Of a stretch of DNA of 64,000 nt, positions 43,800 through 57,408 are shown piece after piece (position 1 is the first letter of the stretch; each line of letters opens with the position of its first letter). A program made the translations under genes and the position numbers. A model generated the notes under the pieces. That model ran no database searches, had not been told where the DNA came from, and was given only the letters and a program-made list of their open reading frames with translations. The DNA comes from Dallia pectoralis. Taxonomy: Eukaryota; Chordata; Actinopteri; Esociformes; Umbridae. Where the stretch lies: the NCBI GenBank assembly GCA_029465975.1, contig CM055756.1, forward strand, positions 10,146,206 to 10,210,205. Direction: 5' to 3'.

Positions 43800-44618
43800 T
43801 AACAGTGGGAGGCAGAGTGCCCCCCTCTGCCACAAAAGGTGCACTCCTTCTGCCGCGCGGTCTCCCGATGCGCAGCGCCTCCCACCTCCATAGGAACGGG
43901 AGCAGCCGCGGGACCAGGCAGAGCGAGCGGAGCCGGACCGGTACGTCCGCGAGCCGCAAGCAGGTTATCCAGCTTGATTGCCATGTCCACCAGTTGGTCA
44001 AAGGACAATGTGGCATCCCTGCATGCTAACTCCTTACGGACGTCCGGCCTCAAACTACACCGAAAAGCATCGATGTATGCTCGCTCACCCCACCCAGCCC
44101 CCGCCGCCAGGGTTCTAAACTCCAACGCGAAGTCCTGAACGCTCCGGCTCCCTGCCTCAGGTGAAAGAGGCACTCGCCCGCCTCCCGGCCCTCAGGGGGT
44201 TTGTCGAAAATGGACCGGAAGGTCCGAACGAATGCCTCCCACTGATGGAGGATCGGCCCTCCTCCATTCCATATGGAATTAGCCCATGCGAGGGCTTTAC
44301 CAGTGAGGCGAGAGACCAACGCAGACACCTTTTCGTGGTCTGAGGGAACCGCGTTCAGGGAGCTAAAATACAGCTCGAGCTGGAGAATAAAACCCTGACA
44401 GCGATCCGCTGCCCCGTCATAATGCCCCGGAAGCTGGAGCGCACCGCCCGAGCTGCCGGTGGTGGAGATGCCGGTAAGGGAACCGTGGCCGCCGTGGCAG
44501 GATCGGGGAGTCTCTTCTCCAGCCGCTCCATGGTGGTCATCACCCGGTCCATCGCCGTTCCCAGGGACGCGAGCATCTCCTCGTGACGGGTGAGGGTCGC
44601 CTGTCCTGCGGGATCCAT
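43800..44618 (-). pseudogene. Element 3 gag (frameshifted)
   Basis: Gag forms the particle and packages the RNA. The start ATG at 44618 follows the primer site and a short purine-rich leader. The N-terminal part (MDPAGQATLTRHEEMLASLG) is probably a coiled coil. A capsid-like segment with GKALAWANSIW and WEAFVRTF follows in a second frame, then RSVQDFALEFRTLA in a third. The zinc knuckle CTFCGRGGHSASHC (C-X2-C-X4-H-X4-C) is at 43802-43843. Two indels, near 44450 and 44155, break the frame. It runs into protease without a stop, so gag and pol are one frame here. Confidence 0.88.
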
Positions 44619-44639
44619 GGTCCTTTCCCTTTCTTTTGG

Positions 44640-44650
44640 GTGTGGTATTC
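44640..44650 (-). promoter_or_regulatory. Element 3 self-primer binding site
   Basis: The minus strand reads G then AATACCACAC next to the 5' LTR, the exact complement of GTGTGGTATT in the LTR (+ strand 44915-44924), 32 nt downstream of TATATA (44951-44956). Confidence 0.8.
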
Positions 44651-45110
44651 TGTCACGCCGGCTCTGTCTCGTAGCCGGCGAGGTGTGTGAATGCAGAAAA
44701 GGAGGCAGACCAGGATCCGTAGCGTTGATGAGTTTTTAATGTAATCTCGTGACAACGCCACTTGCTAAGTACTCACTAGTACCGTAACCGAAACAAAACC
44801 AGCGACACAGCGCTTAAAAGTAAAGGCCCGACAACAAGGGCTCAATATGAAAATAGACACACAAATGTCTCTAATATAACGCCGGGAGGCGTGTACACAC
44901 GTACAACAGTCAACAATACCACACGAGGACATGACCCCACAGAGGAAGCCTATATAGGAGACTAATGGGGAATGAACACCAGGTGTGTGCAATAGACAGG
45001 ACTAGACAAGGTGACAAATGAGGGGGCGGCGCCGCTAATACGTCGGCGACGACGAACGACGAAACCCGCCACCAGAGGGCAGGGGAGCTGCGCTAGAGGG
45101 ATTCCTCACA
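44651..45110 (-). repeat. Element 3 5' LTR with promoter
   Basis: 460 bp. TATATA is at 44951-44956 and the predicted transcript start at about 44924. A CTCF-like motif lies at 45069-45082. Differences from the other LTR are one A in an A run, one G/A substitution, and one G in a GGC repeat. Confidence 0.95.
45069..45082 (+). promoter_or_regulatory. CTCF-like motif in element 3 5' LTR
   Basis: CCACCAGAGGGCAG, identical to the copy at 40365-40378. The two lie 4.7 kb apart in the same orientation, one at each end of the element. Confidence 0.5.
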
Positions 45111-45115
45111 GATAT

Positions 45116-48326
<3,211 letters not shown>

Positions 48327-48382
48327 ATGTTCCTGGTTGGCTGCCTGTATCTTGTATGTTCCTGGTTGGCTGCCTGTATCTG
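48327..48382. repeat. 28-bp tandem duplication
   Basis: Two adjacent copies of a 28-bp segment containing GTTCCTGGTTGGCTGCCTGT. Confidence 0.9.
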
Positions 48383-48454
48383 TGATACCAACCTCACTTC
48401 ATAGACCCCTGTTAGGAGGCAGTTGTAGTTAGTATTCCACTTTGTCCACTTTAC

Positions 48455-49676
48455 ATGGTGTGACCTCTCTGAAGATCCACTGGACCATGGTGTGACCTCT
48501 CTGAAGATCCACTGGACCATGGTGGGACCTCTCTGAAGATCCACTGGACCATGGTGGGACTTCTCTGAAGAAGCACTGGACCATGGTGTGACCTCTCTGA
48601 AGATCCACTGGACCATGGTGTGACCTCTCTGAAGATCCACTGGACCATGGTGGGACCTCTCTGAAGATTCACTGGACCATGGTGTGACCTCTCTGAAGAT
48701 CCACTGGACCATGGTGGGACCTCTCTGAAGATCCACTGGACCATGGTGTGACCTCTCTGAAGATCCACTGGACCATGGTGTGACCTCTCTGAAGATTCAC
48801 TGGACCATGGTGTGACCTCTCTGAAGGTCCACTGGAACATGGTGTGACCTCTCTGAAGATTCACTGGACCATGGTGTGACCTCTCTGAAGGTCCACTGGA
48901 CCATGGTGTGACCTCTCTGAAGATTCACTGGACCATGGTGTGACCTCTCTGAAGATCCACTGGACCATGGTGGGACCTCTCTGAAGATCCACTGGACCAT
49001 GGTGTGACCTCTCTGAAGATCCACTGGACCATGGTGGGACTTCTCTGAAGATCCACTGGACCATGGTGTGACCTCTCTGAAGATCCACTGGACCATGGTG
49101 GGACTTCTCTGAAGATCCACTGGACCATGGTGGGACCTCTCTGAAGATCCACTGGACCATGGTGTGACCTCTCTGAAGATCCACTGGAACATGGTGGGAC
49201 CTCTCTGAAGGTCCACTGGACCATGGTGTGACCTCTCTGAAGATCCACTGGACCATGGTGTGACCTCTCTGAAGATCCACTGGACCATGGTGTGACCTCT
49301 CTGAAGATCCACTGGACCATGGTGTGACCTCTCTGAAGATCCACTGGACCATGGTGTGACCTCTCTGAAGATCCACTGGACCATGGTGTGACCTCTCTGA
49401 AGAAGCACTGGACCATGGTGTGACCTCTCTGAAGATCCACTGGACCATGGTGTGACCTCTCTGAAGAAGCACTGGACCATGGTGGGACCTCTCTGAAGGT
49501 CCACTGGACCATGGTGTGACCTCTCTGAAGGTCCACTGGAACATGGTGTGACCTCTCTGAAGATCCACTGGACCATGGTGTGACCTCTCTGAAGATCCAC
49601 TGGACCATGGTGTGACCTCTCTGAAGATCCACTGGACCATGGTGTGACCTCTCTGAAGGTCCACTGGAACATGGTG
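48455..49676. repeat. 32-bp minisatellite, about 38 copies
   Basis: Head-to-tail 32-bp units with core GGTGTGACCTCTCTGAAGAT followed by CCACTGGACCAT. Point variants (GTGGGAC, GAAGGTCC, GAAGAAGC, GAAGATTC, GGAACAT) are mixed along the array with no length changes. Because 32 is not divisible by 3, frames cycle through three phases, and all three minus frames stay open; these are not genes. Confidence 0.98.
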
Positions 49677-51103
49677 TGTGAATGTGTCCCCATTTTGGAG
49701 GGTTTGTGTGTGTTTCTCAGATTACGGTGGGTTAATAATTGACGTATGCATCACCGTAATTACGAGTCCACTTAGTGACCAACCCAGCCTGGCCGAGGCC
49801 CCAGTACCCTGCCGGGAATCCACCCATGTGGAGGGAGAGGGCCAGTGAATGAAGGCAGAGGGGGCGTGCAAGGGAACATGTTGTAAAAGCAGGAACGCTG
49901 ATTGTTTAGCCATGTTGGACTAATTGGTCTCCGTGGACCAACTAATGATTTTTGTTTTATGGCCGCCGTCCGTCAGAGATTAAGTAGCCATGAATACGGT
50001 GCTGCTGCTTTTTTTAACGCATTTTCATTAATTTGTTCTGAAAAAAATGAACCCAAAGTGAAGTCACCACATTTAAGTCGCCACACTTTCTGAGGCCCGA
50101 ATTTGTAATAATTCAACAGATGCCCGACTCGTAAGCTGAATTAATTGACCAGGTTTAAAATAAAATACCTAATTGAAAACATGCAAACGTTTAGGTTTTT
50201 TCTCACAAGAAATGAACTGTTTTTATATTTCTCAGCCTCTGATTTTGATTGCTATACATTTTTGCCCGGTCGGCATATTTCAACTCGGTCACGTCCCGTG
50301 CATTCTAAACCGTCTCGTGTTCATTTATAGAAACCAATTTTTTAAAAGCCGTATGCACGCTAGGAGCTCATTAGCATTTTCCATGCGCACATTGATTGAC
50401 ATTCATTGTGTTTATTTGCCCGCCCTCTTCCCATATCAAGTTGTGAGTCCAAACCTTCACCACTAGTCCTTGTTGTCACTCTCTCTCAGGCTGTGGTTAC
50501 ATCCTGTAGCACCACCACAGCCCCCTAGTCCGCATCAATAACACTCACATTACCTCCACATATCAAAGGACCCTAGCCTCTCATAACTGACCGGTGTGGC
50601 CCATGTATTTGTCTGAGTAACCTGACCCCAGATCAGATTCCCCCCCAGAGCCACATTCCTCGCCGTACTGCGGTTTCCCATGTGACCACCAGAACCAACG
50701 CCGATCGCTCACCCAACCCCCCCCACTGCGACAACTGTGGGTTCCCGCGGTTCAGACCTGGCTAGTCGCGATTTGTCCGCGCCGTAATTAAAGAAAAACA
50801 CAAGGGCAAGGCTGGCGTGATGGAACGAGACCCGGGCTGGTCGGCAGCTTGCGTGGAAGGCAACTGCCTCGGCCATATTGGCTGTGGTGCACAACAGTTG
50901 TCACGGAAACTAATCCCGCCTGTTGAATATCCTCGTCATGGATTGCCGGGTTCTGTGGTTCTGACCCAGAATGCTCTGCTGCAGTGGTTGACATCACCTG
51001 TTAATGCATCGGCGGATCGACCCACATACAAAAAACGCAGACATACAGTGAAGATGAAGACAGGCCGGTGTCTATTATAATATGGACAGTATGTGATGGT
51101 TGA
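49677..51103. other. Intergenic, with an AT-rich unique block at about 49730-50180
   Basis: The block contains TTAATAATTGACG, GTAATTACG, ACTAATGATTT and GAATTAATTGACC words, typical of homeodomain-rich noncoding elements. There is no comparative evidence. No exon is recognised. Confidence 0.3.
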
Positions 51104-51270
51104 GACTCGGAAACACATGAATATGGGGATTAATATGAAGGTTTGGAATCGGAAACACATGAATATGTGATTAATATAAAGGTTTGGAATCGGAAACACA
51201 TGAATATGTGATTAATATAAAGGTTTGAACTCTGAAACATGTGAATATGGGGATGTATATGAAGGTTTGG
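51104..51270. repeat. About 40-bp minisatellite, 4 copies
   Basis: Units contain GGAAACACATGAATATG and ATTAATATAAAGGTTTG and vary from 40 to 42 bp. Confidence 0.9.
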
Positions 51271-51689
51271 GCTCAGATACAAATACGCACACCTATCAAT
51301 ATCACATACATTGCTGTGCACTACTCATGGTGCTCTTCTGTATAACTGCTAACATACAATCACTACGAAACTTGCATGTAACTAAAATAGAGACACTTGT
51401 TTTGTTGTCACCACCTCCACACCCACAAACAAACACACACACACACACACACTTTTACCGCCTGATCCCAGCTGTCACAACTGCAAAATCCTTACAAACA
51501 CAGATACACACCCTCAAATATTCACACTCACCCACACACACTTATTTGCAATTCACACCTTTTCTCGCTTTACCAAGTGTTTGTATGTGTGTGTCCGCCA
51601 GTGTGTGTTTGTATGCAACTCTATCTATTGTGGTACCGTGCACACGTTCAACTGAGAAGTACAGTGCCATGGTCACCTCTGAACGACTA
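51271..51689. other. Intergenic with CA tracts
   Basis: A CA microsatellite lies at about 51431-51452, with CA-rich DNA to about 51540. No gene is seen. Confidence 0.5.
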
Positions 51690-51735
51690 CGTCCCAAATG
51701 CTACGTGGTTGAGTGCACTTCTTTAACCAGGGCTC
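51690..51735. repeat. Dispersed fish repeat fragment
   Basis: CGTCCCAAATG, then GAGTGCACTTCTTTAACCAG, resemble the dispersed repeat seen at 24201 and 60988 in the opposite orientation. Confidence 0.4.
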
Positions 51736-53427
51736 AATTTGTGGGGGAAATGCAGTGCCAACCTATTTCTTTTAAATAAGACATTTACAGTCATTTTGTC
51801 TTCTTTGAAAATGACTGTTATCGCGGAGGCTGGGGATATACTCGTAGGGAAAAGACTGAAATGGCAGAGTGAACACAAGTCCTTTCACCAAACCTTGAAC
51901 TTAAAGTAGCTTCTCTAGCTTATCTCTCATTTTCGTTCTATCACAGTCAATCTCTTTGTCTCATAGCCTTTCATACATTTAACTCGGCCATGACATACTT
52001 TGGCCCTAAATTTATTTTGACCAATTTCCTTTCCAGTGCGTCTTTCTCCTGTCTTTTATCTTCCCCTCTCTCTTCCCCCCTGACTTTCCCTCTCCTCTAT
52101 CCCGTTTCTCTGACCTCTATCTTTCTCTGACCTCTCCATCTCACTAGCTCAAACCACGTTTTAGTTTAGCTGTACTAACGTTAAACATTAAAATACATGT
52201 GCCCTTTGTCTACTGTTCGTTTTGCCCGCAGTTTGCTAGTGACACAACACAGCGCAGCAACCGCTAGTGGCTAGCGCCATGTGTGAGATCATAAATCACG
52301 TCACCTCGGCAACAGGAGACGGTGCCACTGACACTTTCAGGAAGCACCCTCTGCGCGAGGGATTTATGGCAGTGGTGCTTCGGCACGCCCTGAATGCAGA
52401 AAATGTCCTGCTCACGAGGCGACAGGCAACGCTCTTTCCCTCCATGTAGCGAGGACAACATCTAGAGAAAGTGCCAGTTGTCCATAAATCTGGAGGGAAA
52501 AACAGGAGAAGGTTACATATGTGCAGTGTATCTCTTTATGGGCATTTTTTCGCAAACAGGCCGAGGGAAAGAGAGAAGCTTAGGAGAACGAGACAGAACG
52601 AGAGACAGACATTTTGACAGAGGGACCGGCTGGGTGAGAACAAGAGCAGAATATATGAGAAGTAGACATGGTGGTAGAGCTTTAATTGGGCCTGCAAAAT
52701 CGAATCCGACACAAACCAAGCCCGACACATTTCTGTTCAAACCCGGCCCAGACCCAAAGTATCAACGTTTGTTTCACTTTCAAAGGGAAATTTGATGTCA
52801 CGTGATGGCATGTAAAACTACCTTTAAAAGTGTTTAATTTTCAAATGCAATACAACCGCATTAATGCTTTTTATATGATTTATAATTGTCCTTCCTCTAA
52901 AAATGTTTTTTGCATTTATTTGTCTCCCTTTCACACACTCTGTCCTTGTGTCGACTGCACATTTATACTCAATATGGCATATCCAGTCAATCGCTTAGCG
53001 TTTCTGCACTTCACCAGGCACATACGACATTCAGGAGTCACAATTTGGAGGGGTTCTCCAGCAACTGTAACACAAGCCCATATTGGAAGACCAAGGCCAA
53101 CTGTCTAGGCCAACAGTTATAAAGTTTTAAGACTCTACCCAAAAACGTTCTCCGTCCCCAGTCAGCTTTCCTCTCTCCACTCCAGCACACCCCAGCAATA
53201 AAGTAGGCAATGTTCTGAGTTCCAGGCAGTGCTGGGCTGGCAGTCCTGCAGTGTTTACCCTGCCAAGCACTAAGGAAAGCCCCCCCCCCTACCCCCCTCC
53301 CTTGCAGCTTTTGGAACTGTGGGCAGCTGAGTGAGCCGGTGCATTGGTGTAGGAGATAACCCTAAACCCCCAAACAGTTGCTAATACTCTGGGTGTGTGG
53401 GGTGGGTGAGCGTTTCTCAGGCCACAC
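51736..53427. other. Intergenic sequence
   Basis: CT-rich at about 52040-52140. No gene is recognised. Confidence 0.5.
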
Positions 53428-54282
53428 TCAGACCAATGACCAGACCAATGACTAATGACCAGACCAATGACTAATGACCAGACCAATGACCAGACCAATG
53501 ACCAGACAATGACCAGACCAATGACTAATGACCAGACCAATGACCAGACCAATGACCAGACAATGACCAGACCAATGACTAATGACCAGACCAATGACCA
53601 GACCAATGACCAGACAATGACCAGACCAATGACTAATGACCAGACCAATGACCAGACCAATGACCAGACAATGACCAGACCAATGACAAATGACCAGACA
53701 ATGACCAGACAATGACCAGACAATGACCAGACAAATGACCAGACAATGACCAGACAATGACCAGACAAATGACCAGACAATGACCAGACAATGACCAGAC
53801 AAATGACCAGACAATAACCAGACAAATGACCAGACAAATGACCAGACAAATGACCAGACAATGACCAGACAAATGACCAGACAATAACCAGACAAATGAC
53901 CAGACAAATGACCAGACAATGACCAGACAAATGACCAGACCAATGACCAGACAATGACCAGACCAATGACCAGACAATGACCAGACAAATGACCAGACAA
54001 TAACCAGACAAATGACCAGACAATGACCAGACAAATGACCAGACAATAACCAGACAAATGACCAGACAAATGACCAGACAAATGACCAGACAATGACCAG
54101 ACAAATGACCAGACAATAACCAGACAAATGACCAGACAATGACCAGACAAATGACCAGACAATGACCAGACAATAACCAGACAAATGACCAGACAATGAC
54201 CAGACAAATGACCAGACAATGACCAGACAATAACCAGACAAATGACCAGACAATGACCAGACAAATGACCAGACCAATGACC
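53428..54282. repeat. 11/12-bp compound minisatellite
   Basis: Units ATGACCAGACA (11 bp), ATGACCAGACAA and ATGACCAGACCA (12 bp). The left quarter has an exact 54-bp higher-order repeat marked by GACTAATGACC at 53469, 53523, 53577 and 53631. The right part lacks that marker and mixes in ATAACCAG variants. Confidence 0.97.
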
Positions 54283-55025
54283 TGCTGCCATACGTTTCTG
54301 CAGAACAGAGCTTAGTTATAACCTGAAATGTCTTTAATACTTAATGTTTCTTAAGCCAGTCTGAGACACCATATTGAAGTGATCTGGTTGTGTTTTGAAA
54401 ACTCTACTGGTGTGTTGAGGCAGTCAAGATCAAGTTTGATATTGAAAAGTTCACAGCCACATTCAGGAGAACACTGGCACGGCATATTAACCCGCCTTGA
54501 CAGGACTGTTAATTTCTCCAGAAGCACAGATACATTCCAGGCTTCTCTTTTCCTCCCCTCATCCCACCTTCCCTCCAAAATGTCCAGCTGTTGCTAGGGG
54601 AGACAGCTGCGTTCGGGGTGGAACCAATCTCAGCAGCCAGAGGAGGGAGGTGGAGCGGCTGGAGAGGAGGGTTCACGGGGTCAGTGAGGCTAGCGAGGGT
54701 GTGGTCCCATGGGGAGACCCCTAGATATGCTCCCCCCGTTGAGGTAGTGCTAGGACAGGGAGGGGGGGTGTTGGGGAGGGGGAGACAAGGCCTGGAGGAA
54801 TAATCACGATGACAGATAAGCAGTTTTGGGGCCAAGTAGAGCTGGGTTTGAGCTGTCAGCTGTCCTTGTGCATCCAAGCAGTCGTTCTAACCAGGCTGAT
54901 GATTTGGGTAGCGGGGTCAACTTACTGGTTTGGCCATTAAAATGCCTCCGGACTCCGTAAGAACTATGAACTTCTTCACCTCTACATTTTCATGAGTGCT
55001 GTGTAAAAACAGGGGTCTAAAGACA
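54283..55025. other. Intergenic sequence
   Basis: G-rich at about 54640-54790. No gene is recognised. Confidence 0.5.
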
Positions 55026-55075
55026 CTGTCTGTCTGTCCGTCTATATGTCTGTCTGTCTGTCTGTTTGTCTCTGT
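55026..55075. repeat. (TCTG)n microsatellite
   Basis: About nine TCTG units with TCCG, TATA and TTTG variants. Confidence 0.88.
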
Positions 55076-55469
55076 GTGTTTAATAACAAAAAAGAAAAAA
55101 ACTTGCTGTTGAAATGTTAAGATTTCAGGTTAGAAAGAGTTAGGCATTACGGATTATGGTTTGTGTGTGTGTAATAATATAAGGTTTCAGGCAACCATCA
55201 GTGGGACCATGTACACATTTGTTGATCTGTCATAGTGATATTGACTTTCTTCCATAGATCCAATTGAAAACTAATTCACTTGAAAGAAAGTTGTATATTT
55301 CAAATGGCCAAATTCATGAACATCTGGCATGCAGCGCCCTCTTGTGGCGCTTAGATTAAATCACAAATGCCAACACGTGTTTGGAACCGGAAATAAACCC
55401 CACACATCCCTTATATATTTTTCATATCCACAATTACTAACTTTAATGGTTCATGAACATTGCACCAAG
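55076..55469. other. Intergenic sequence
   Basis: No gene is recognised. Contains a CTCF-like motif (listed separately). Confidence 0.5.
55334..55347 (-). promoter_or_regulatory. CTCF-like motif
   Basis: The minus strand reads CCACAAGAGGGCGC, matching the CTCF core consensus with one mismatch. Confidence 0.35.
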
Positions 55470-55650
55470 GCTTCTGCAATATGCACATCTTCTTTGTTGC
55501 AATGAATAAGGAACTTTATTAATAGAGCCATCACTCTGTGGCACACTCTTGTATTCCTTGTATTTATCGTTTATCTGTATGTTGTCTTGCACATTCTCAA
55601 TAGGCCTACCTGGTTAAATAAAGGTTGAATAAAAAAATATAAAAGTGACA
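55470..55650 (+). mobile_element. Possible LINE/SINE 3' tail
   Basis: Ends GGCCTACCTGGTTAAATAAA then GGTTGAATAAAAAAA, a tail common at the 3' ends of fish retroposons. No coding part or 5' end is visible. Confidence 0.4.
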
Positions 55651-56830
55651 TCGCAGAACGTTATTGTATGAAATGGATGAAGCGTACACAATTTAACTCA
55701 TTTTATCTGCCATTTTCATAACGAGTACCATTGTACCCCCGTTGCTACCTCTTGCCTACACGCTCCTAACCTATTCACTTGATCTGCCATTTGCACAATG
55801 CATTCTGTTTGTACACCTCATTGCTACCTCTTGCCCTGCACACTGCTAGCCTATTTATTATATTTGCCTTTCGCACAACGCTTACTGTTTGTACTATCTG
55901 TTTATCTCTTGCACAGATGTCCTCCGCTGGTGTTGCCCTCTGCACATTTGCAGTTTGCTACATTGTTGAACTGAATACAAAAGTCTCTTAAACACTTTTT
56001 TAAGTCACTCTCACACACCAGCCAGCCAATCACATGAGAAATATTTGCATAAACACCAAATAAGGAGCTTTACAAAAGTTTATGAACACATTGTTATAGC
56101 TAACCAGCTTGCCAAAAACCTAGCACATGCCGAAAGAGGAAATGTATTTTTCCCCCGTTTCACGTTATGTCTGAAACTTTTACTAATGATGATTTCAAAC
56201 TCCAAGTTCCATGAGACCTGTTGAGAAAAACGGGCGTGTCTTGGAGAGAGTGGGCGTGTCTTTACAGGTTTAAACGAATGACGTAGGACCGATGTTAACT
56301 AATTAGATAAAGTGGCAATTAGAAAATTATGCCATAATTGGAAAACATTTTAACCTAAGCCAGTGTGATCTCGGTGCAGCGATTCACAGCGATTCAGCAC
56401 AATGGAAAGCGTCGGCTGCTCACAAGCCTTCCAATAGCTCCCCAAGCTTTCTGTGGAGTGGACAGAAATAATAATAATGCTTCATACATTTTGGAAAAAA
56501 ATATTTAAGTTACATTTCTTTTTACTAATATGAGTCTTCCAGTGGAAGTTGGTCCATAGCAACAGAGGAGATAGATGATTAATACATTTGATCTTGAGTC
56601 ACAGGCCACCAGTATTGACATTTATTACTATTTAGGACCTAGGGCAGAACTCTTCTATTGCGTGGTCATGTTTGTTGTTTTCGATGTGATAATATAACCT
56701 AGAATGGAAAAAAATGATGAAAATTGCCTACTAAATTTAGTGTTAAATAAATCTTAGTCTTTAGGACTAACATTAACCCTTCAGCCTCTGCCTAACCCGG
56801 TTATATGACGCACAGCAGTGACTGCACGCA
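55651..56830. other. Intergenic sequence upstream of rab26
   Basis: About 55728-55925 has two diverged copies of a roughly 75-bp segment (GTTGCTACCTCTTGCC and ATTGCTACCTCTTGCC), probably part of an old interspersed repeat. No exon is recognised. Confidence 0.45.
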
Positions 56831-57228
56831 CCCGCCAGGGGGAGACATTGCATTGCTGGTCGCAGTTACTGTAATAACGTGCACGGTCTGGTGCCTGTTT
56901 AGAGACACAGTTAAAACACACAGCCGAGCTGCAGCACATTGAATATAGTAGAGAACTAATATTTGCCAAGCCAGAACAACAAAGCACCGGTCCAAGGAGG
57001 GCTGTTTCGGTTTCAAGGAGGGCAGGTGAACTCCAACCCGTTCACTAAAAGTTTAACTGGAATGAAAAAAAGTCATCATTCCGACCTGCGAGGGAAACAG
57101 CCGAGGAAATAATTCCCACAGCTTCCAAATCCACTCCACCAGCAAATCGTGTGCGCGATATCTTTCATGTCTTCACGCCACTCTCAAACATCACACCTCA
57201 TCACTAACTGAACCGGCTGCAGTGGAAG
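56831..57228 (+). promoter_or_regulatory. rab26 5' flank and likely 5' UTR
   Basis: A weaker CTCF-like word CCCGCCAGGGGGAGAC sits at 56831-56846. No clear TATA box was found, so the transcript start is not fixed. An in-frame TAA at 57205-57207, eight codons before the ATG, shows that the reading frame starts at 57229 in this exon. Confidence 0.4.
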
Positions 57229-57408
57229 ATGTCTCGCAAGAAGGCAGTGAAGGGCAAGAGCTCCAGTCCGACGACGACCGGCAGCCCCGCCGGAAAACCG
57301 AACGGGAAAACGGCAGGGACGCGCAGCGTGGTGCATACGAACGGTATGGTCCACCCGAGTCGACCACCCCTGAGCAACAGCAGTGAGTTTTATGACATAG
57401 CATTCAAG
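57229..57408 (+). CDS. rab26: rab26 exon 1 (Rab GTPase, N-terminal extension)
   Basis: Rab26 is a small GTPase of secretory granules and synaptic vesicles, linked in mammals to regulated exocytosis and vesicle autophagy. This exon encodes 60 residues. MSRKK and the EFYDIAFK end match the start and the pre-GTPase part of mammalian RAB26 (MSRKK, DFYDVAFK). The middle is the poorly conserved serine-, proline- and glycine-rich extension typical of this Rab. The ATG has A at -3 and an in-frame stop eight codons upstream. The exon ends AAG/GTAAGG, a canonical donor at phase 0. RAB37 is the closest paralogue; its N-terminus does not fit as well. The frame is intact. Confidence 0.93.

Larger units (their letters stand above)
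39945..45110 (-). mobile_element. Element 3: Ty3/Gypsy chromodomain LTR retrotransposon
   Basis: LTRs of 462 bp (39945-40406) and 460 bp (44651-45110) flank a gag-pol region on the minus strand. The target duplication GATAT is at 39940-39944 and 45111-45115. The LTRs differ by two one-base homopolymer/short-repeat indels and one substitution. Motifs in order are a gag zinc knuckle, protease DSGA, reverse transcriptase with YIDD, RNase H, zinc-binding plus DDE integrase, and a chromodomain-like segment. Gag and pol share a frame across the knuckle-protease junction, as in single-ORF Tf1-like elements. No envelope gene is present. About ten frameshifts but few or no substitution stops break the frame. 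The self-complementary primer site and the chromodomain place it with sushi-like V-clade chromoviruses. Confidence 0.95.

Noticed and set aside
39945..45110. An endogenous retrovirus with envelope
   Set aside because: There is no room or motif for env. The chromodomain after integrase and the single-frame gag-pol fit a Gypsy chromovirus.
53289..54291. Minus-strand ORFs of 313 and 279 codons resembling membrane protein (VIWSFVWSLSGH)
   Set aside because: They are translations of the ATGACCAGACAA array; the hydrophobic look is an artefact.
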